Shown here: positions 62,914 through 64,000 of the stretch, piece by piece
How positions within the stretch are numbered: position 1 is the stretch's first letter
Layout of the letters: the number at the start of each line of letters is the position of its first letter
Assembly: GCF_000236805.1 (NCBI RefSeq)
Contig: NZ_AGFX01000011.1
Span: 124,001 to 188,000, forward strand
Length of the DNA: 64,000 nucleotides
Reading direction: 5' to 3'
Origin: Paenibacillus peoriae KCTC 3763
Lineage (GTDB): Bacteria > Bacillota > Bacilli > Paenibacillales > Paenibacillaceae
Notes under the pieces: generated by a model
The model's database searches: none
What the model was told of the DNA's origin: nothing
The model's input: only the letters and a program-made list of their open reading frames with translations
Translations under genes and position numbers: made by a program

Positions 62914-63690
62914 ATGTCACGCAAATTGTTGATTACGGGAGCGGCGGGTACAATTGGAAAAGTATTGTATGAAGGGCTGAAGCGTGAAGGAAAATATGAG
63001 ATCATCGCAGCTGACTTGAAGAGGGATGAAGAGGCGGGAATTGTGGAAATGGATATATACGATGCCGTACGGCTGAATGAGCTGACACGCGGAGTGGACA
63101 CGGTGCTGCATTTTGCATGGATCAAGGATGAAGGGGATTTCCTCGGCAAAGTGCTGTCTGGCAATGTAAGCGGAGCCTATAAGCTGTATGAAGCGGCGAT
63201 ACAAAATGGGGTAAAGCGTATTATTTTCGCCAGCTCCAATCATGCGACAGGATTTTATAAAGTGGGTGAGATCATCGATGTGGAAGACCCCTACCGACCG
63301 GACAGTTTTTATGGCTTGAGCAAGTGCTACATTGAGCTGTTGGGCCGATTGTATGCTGATCAGGGTAAAATATCCTCATTTAACATTCGGATTGGCAATC
63401 TTCCGGGAGATGATCGACCTCATTCGGAGCGTGCTACGCATATTTGGATCTCCGAACGCGATATGCTCCATCTGACCGTCTGCTGTATTGAGGCCCGTTC
63501 GGAGATGAGCTATCTTAATTTGTACGGCACATCCGCCAACACAGATAATTATTATGACATTGGCTACCTGGAAGAGCTAATCGGATATAAGCCGCAGGAT
63601 AATGCAGATGAGCTGCTGAAGCAGGCGAAGATGACCGGATTTCGGGTGAAACAGGACGAGACCGCTTTTCAGGGTGGACAAAAGGAATAG
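62914..63690 (+). CDS. NAD-dependent epimerase/dehydratase, uronate dehydrogenase-like
   Basis: This 258-residue short-chain dehydrogenase has the NAD motif LITGAAGTIGKVLYEGL, then FASSNHATGFYKVGE, PYRPDSFYGLSKCYIELLGRLY (catalytic Tyr-x-x-x-Lys as YGLSK) and FNIRIGN. This combination is like bacterial uronate dehydrogenase, which oxidises galacturonate or glucuronate to aldaric acid lactones. Ser of SSNH and YGLSK complete the catalytic triad. AAGAAGGGAGAAG precedes the ATG. In this pectin-related neighbourhood the role fits, but other sugar-nucleotide substrates are possible. Confidence 0.8.
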   Translation: MSRKLLITGAAGTIGKVLYEGLKREGKYEIIAADLKRDEEAGIVEMDIYDAVRLNELTRGVDTVLHFAWIKDEGDFLGKVLSGNVSGAYKLYEAAIQNGVKRIIFASSNHATGFYKVGEIIDVEDPYRPDSFYGLSKCYIELLGRLYADQGKISSFNIRIGNLPGDDRPHSERATHIWISERDMLHLTVCCIEARSEMSYLNLYGTSANTDNYYDIGYLEELIGYKPQDNADELLKQAKMTGFRVKQDETAFQGGQKE

Positions 63691-63893
63691 AGTGAGGCGC
63701 CTATCTGGCGCCCTATATTACACAATACTTCACAAATATCCGAATTGTTCACTCCCTGGGACACTCCTTTGTTCACGAAGCATGCAAGGCTTCACTTTCC
63801 ATTTTGAATGCGCTTACATAGAATAAGGTCATACGACGGCGGTGCCGCAAACCATGCTGTCGGTAAACATACACAGAGGGGGAGTGACTCACA

Positions 63894-64000
63894 TTGAATC
63901 AACCTTTACCTAAGAATTCCGCTATGCTTGCCACAGATTCCCATCTGAACGAGAGGAGGCTGGCAAGCGGCAGGAAAAAAGGATTTTTCCATGAATTGAT
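63894..64000 (+). CDS. Probable sugar ABC permease, N-terminal fragment
   Basis: TTG 63894 follows GAGGGGGAGTG and opens a frame that continues past the window, with a basic cytosolic N-terminus (LASGRKKGFFHEL) typical of LplB/YteP-type permeases for aldouronates or pectin oligosaccharides. Only 35 residues are visible, before any membrane helix, so the family is a guess from that leader and the context. A GC hairpin lies at 63696-63712 upstream. Confidence 0.35.
   Translation, partial: MNQPLPKNSAMLATDSHLNERRLASGRKKGFFHEL

Noticed and set aside
1-64000. tRNA and rRNA genes
   Set aside because: No cloverleaf or rRNA-like sequence was recognised on reading either strand; a covariance search would be needed to exclude them.

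Overview
The window looks like a chromosomal segment of a spore-forming, pectin-degrading Paenibacillus (P. polymyxa-like). The main clues are an uninterrupted sigma-K gene, PatA- and AspA-type Bacillales enzymes, strong AGGAGG ribosome sites, S-layer-homology and fibronectin-III surface proteins, and several pectin/uronate genes: a PL1 pectate lyase, a parallel beta-helix protein, a KdgT-type permease and a uronate-dehydrogenase-like protein. This assignment rests on protein recognition by eye, not on a database search.

Layout. 1-2289 is the end of a spermidine/putrescine ABC operon (potB partial, potC, potD). 2290-5213 is a sparse accessory stretch with palindromes, two overlapping small genes, a collapsed DsbA/FrnE-like remnant and a two-domain SnoaL-like lipoprotein. 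5214-10116 holds metabolic singletons (patA, VOC, GNAT, aspA) and a membrane-anchored Mrr-type nuclease. 10288-12985 pairs a BMP-family binding lipoprotein with a chemoreceptor. 13164-17792 is an AraC/YesN-type membrane regulator, a Bug/TctC binding protein and a KdgT-type permease.

18382-22621 is an AT-rich island bounded by TGT/ACA ends carrying repeated transposase-site-like motifs. The layout is Tn7-like: spaced sites on the left, tandem sites on the right. The outer ends are flanked by a 5-bp duplication, GTATT. It carries two divergent secreted-protein genes but no transposase, and two miniature end-pairs (18382-18633 and 22340-22621) sit at its borders. A third, solo left-type end lies at 31060.

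22629-30921 is a molybdenum-cofactor/formate dehydrogenase locus. On the minus strand are formate dehydrogenase and its DUF1641 partner; on the plus strand are moaA, fdhD, moaD, a moaD-moaE fusion and a moeB-like gene. The divergent control region has a promoter for each direction, a Fur-type box, and a terminator in each 5' leader. The fdh leader also has a possible antiterminator, so it is a riboswitch candidate.

31401-37335 is mixed: beta-helix protein, glycosyltransferase, DUF2294, DUF4395, and a Thg1-like 3'-5' polymerase directly followed by a P-loop kinase, a likely RNA-end-repair pair. 37732-40121 contains an XRE repressor, its divergent partner of unknown function, a type I-C-like leader and a 16-repeat CRISPR array with no cas genes in the window.

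40394-49482 encodes two tandem paralogous secreted proteins, an unknown protein and a 1528-residue FN3/SLH surface protein. 49832-56449 is an ABC importer operon with a DeoR regulator, a phosphodiesterase-like enzyme and a PHP phosphoesterase, suggesting uptake and breakdown of an organophosphorus compound. The remainder holds a discoidin-like protein, the RICIN-PL1 pectate lyase, sigK, DUF523, a YdcF-like protein, an EamA exporter, the uronate-dehydrogenase-like gene and the first codons of a probable sugar-permease gene.
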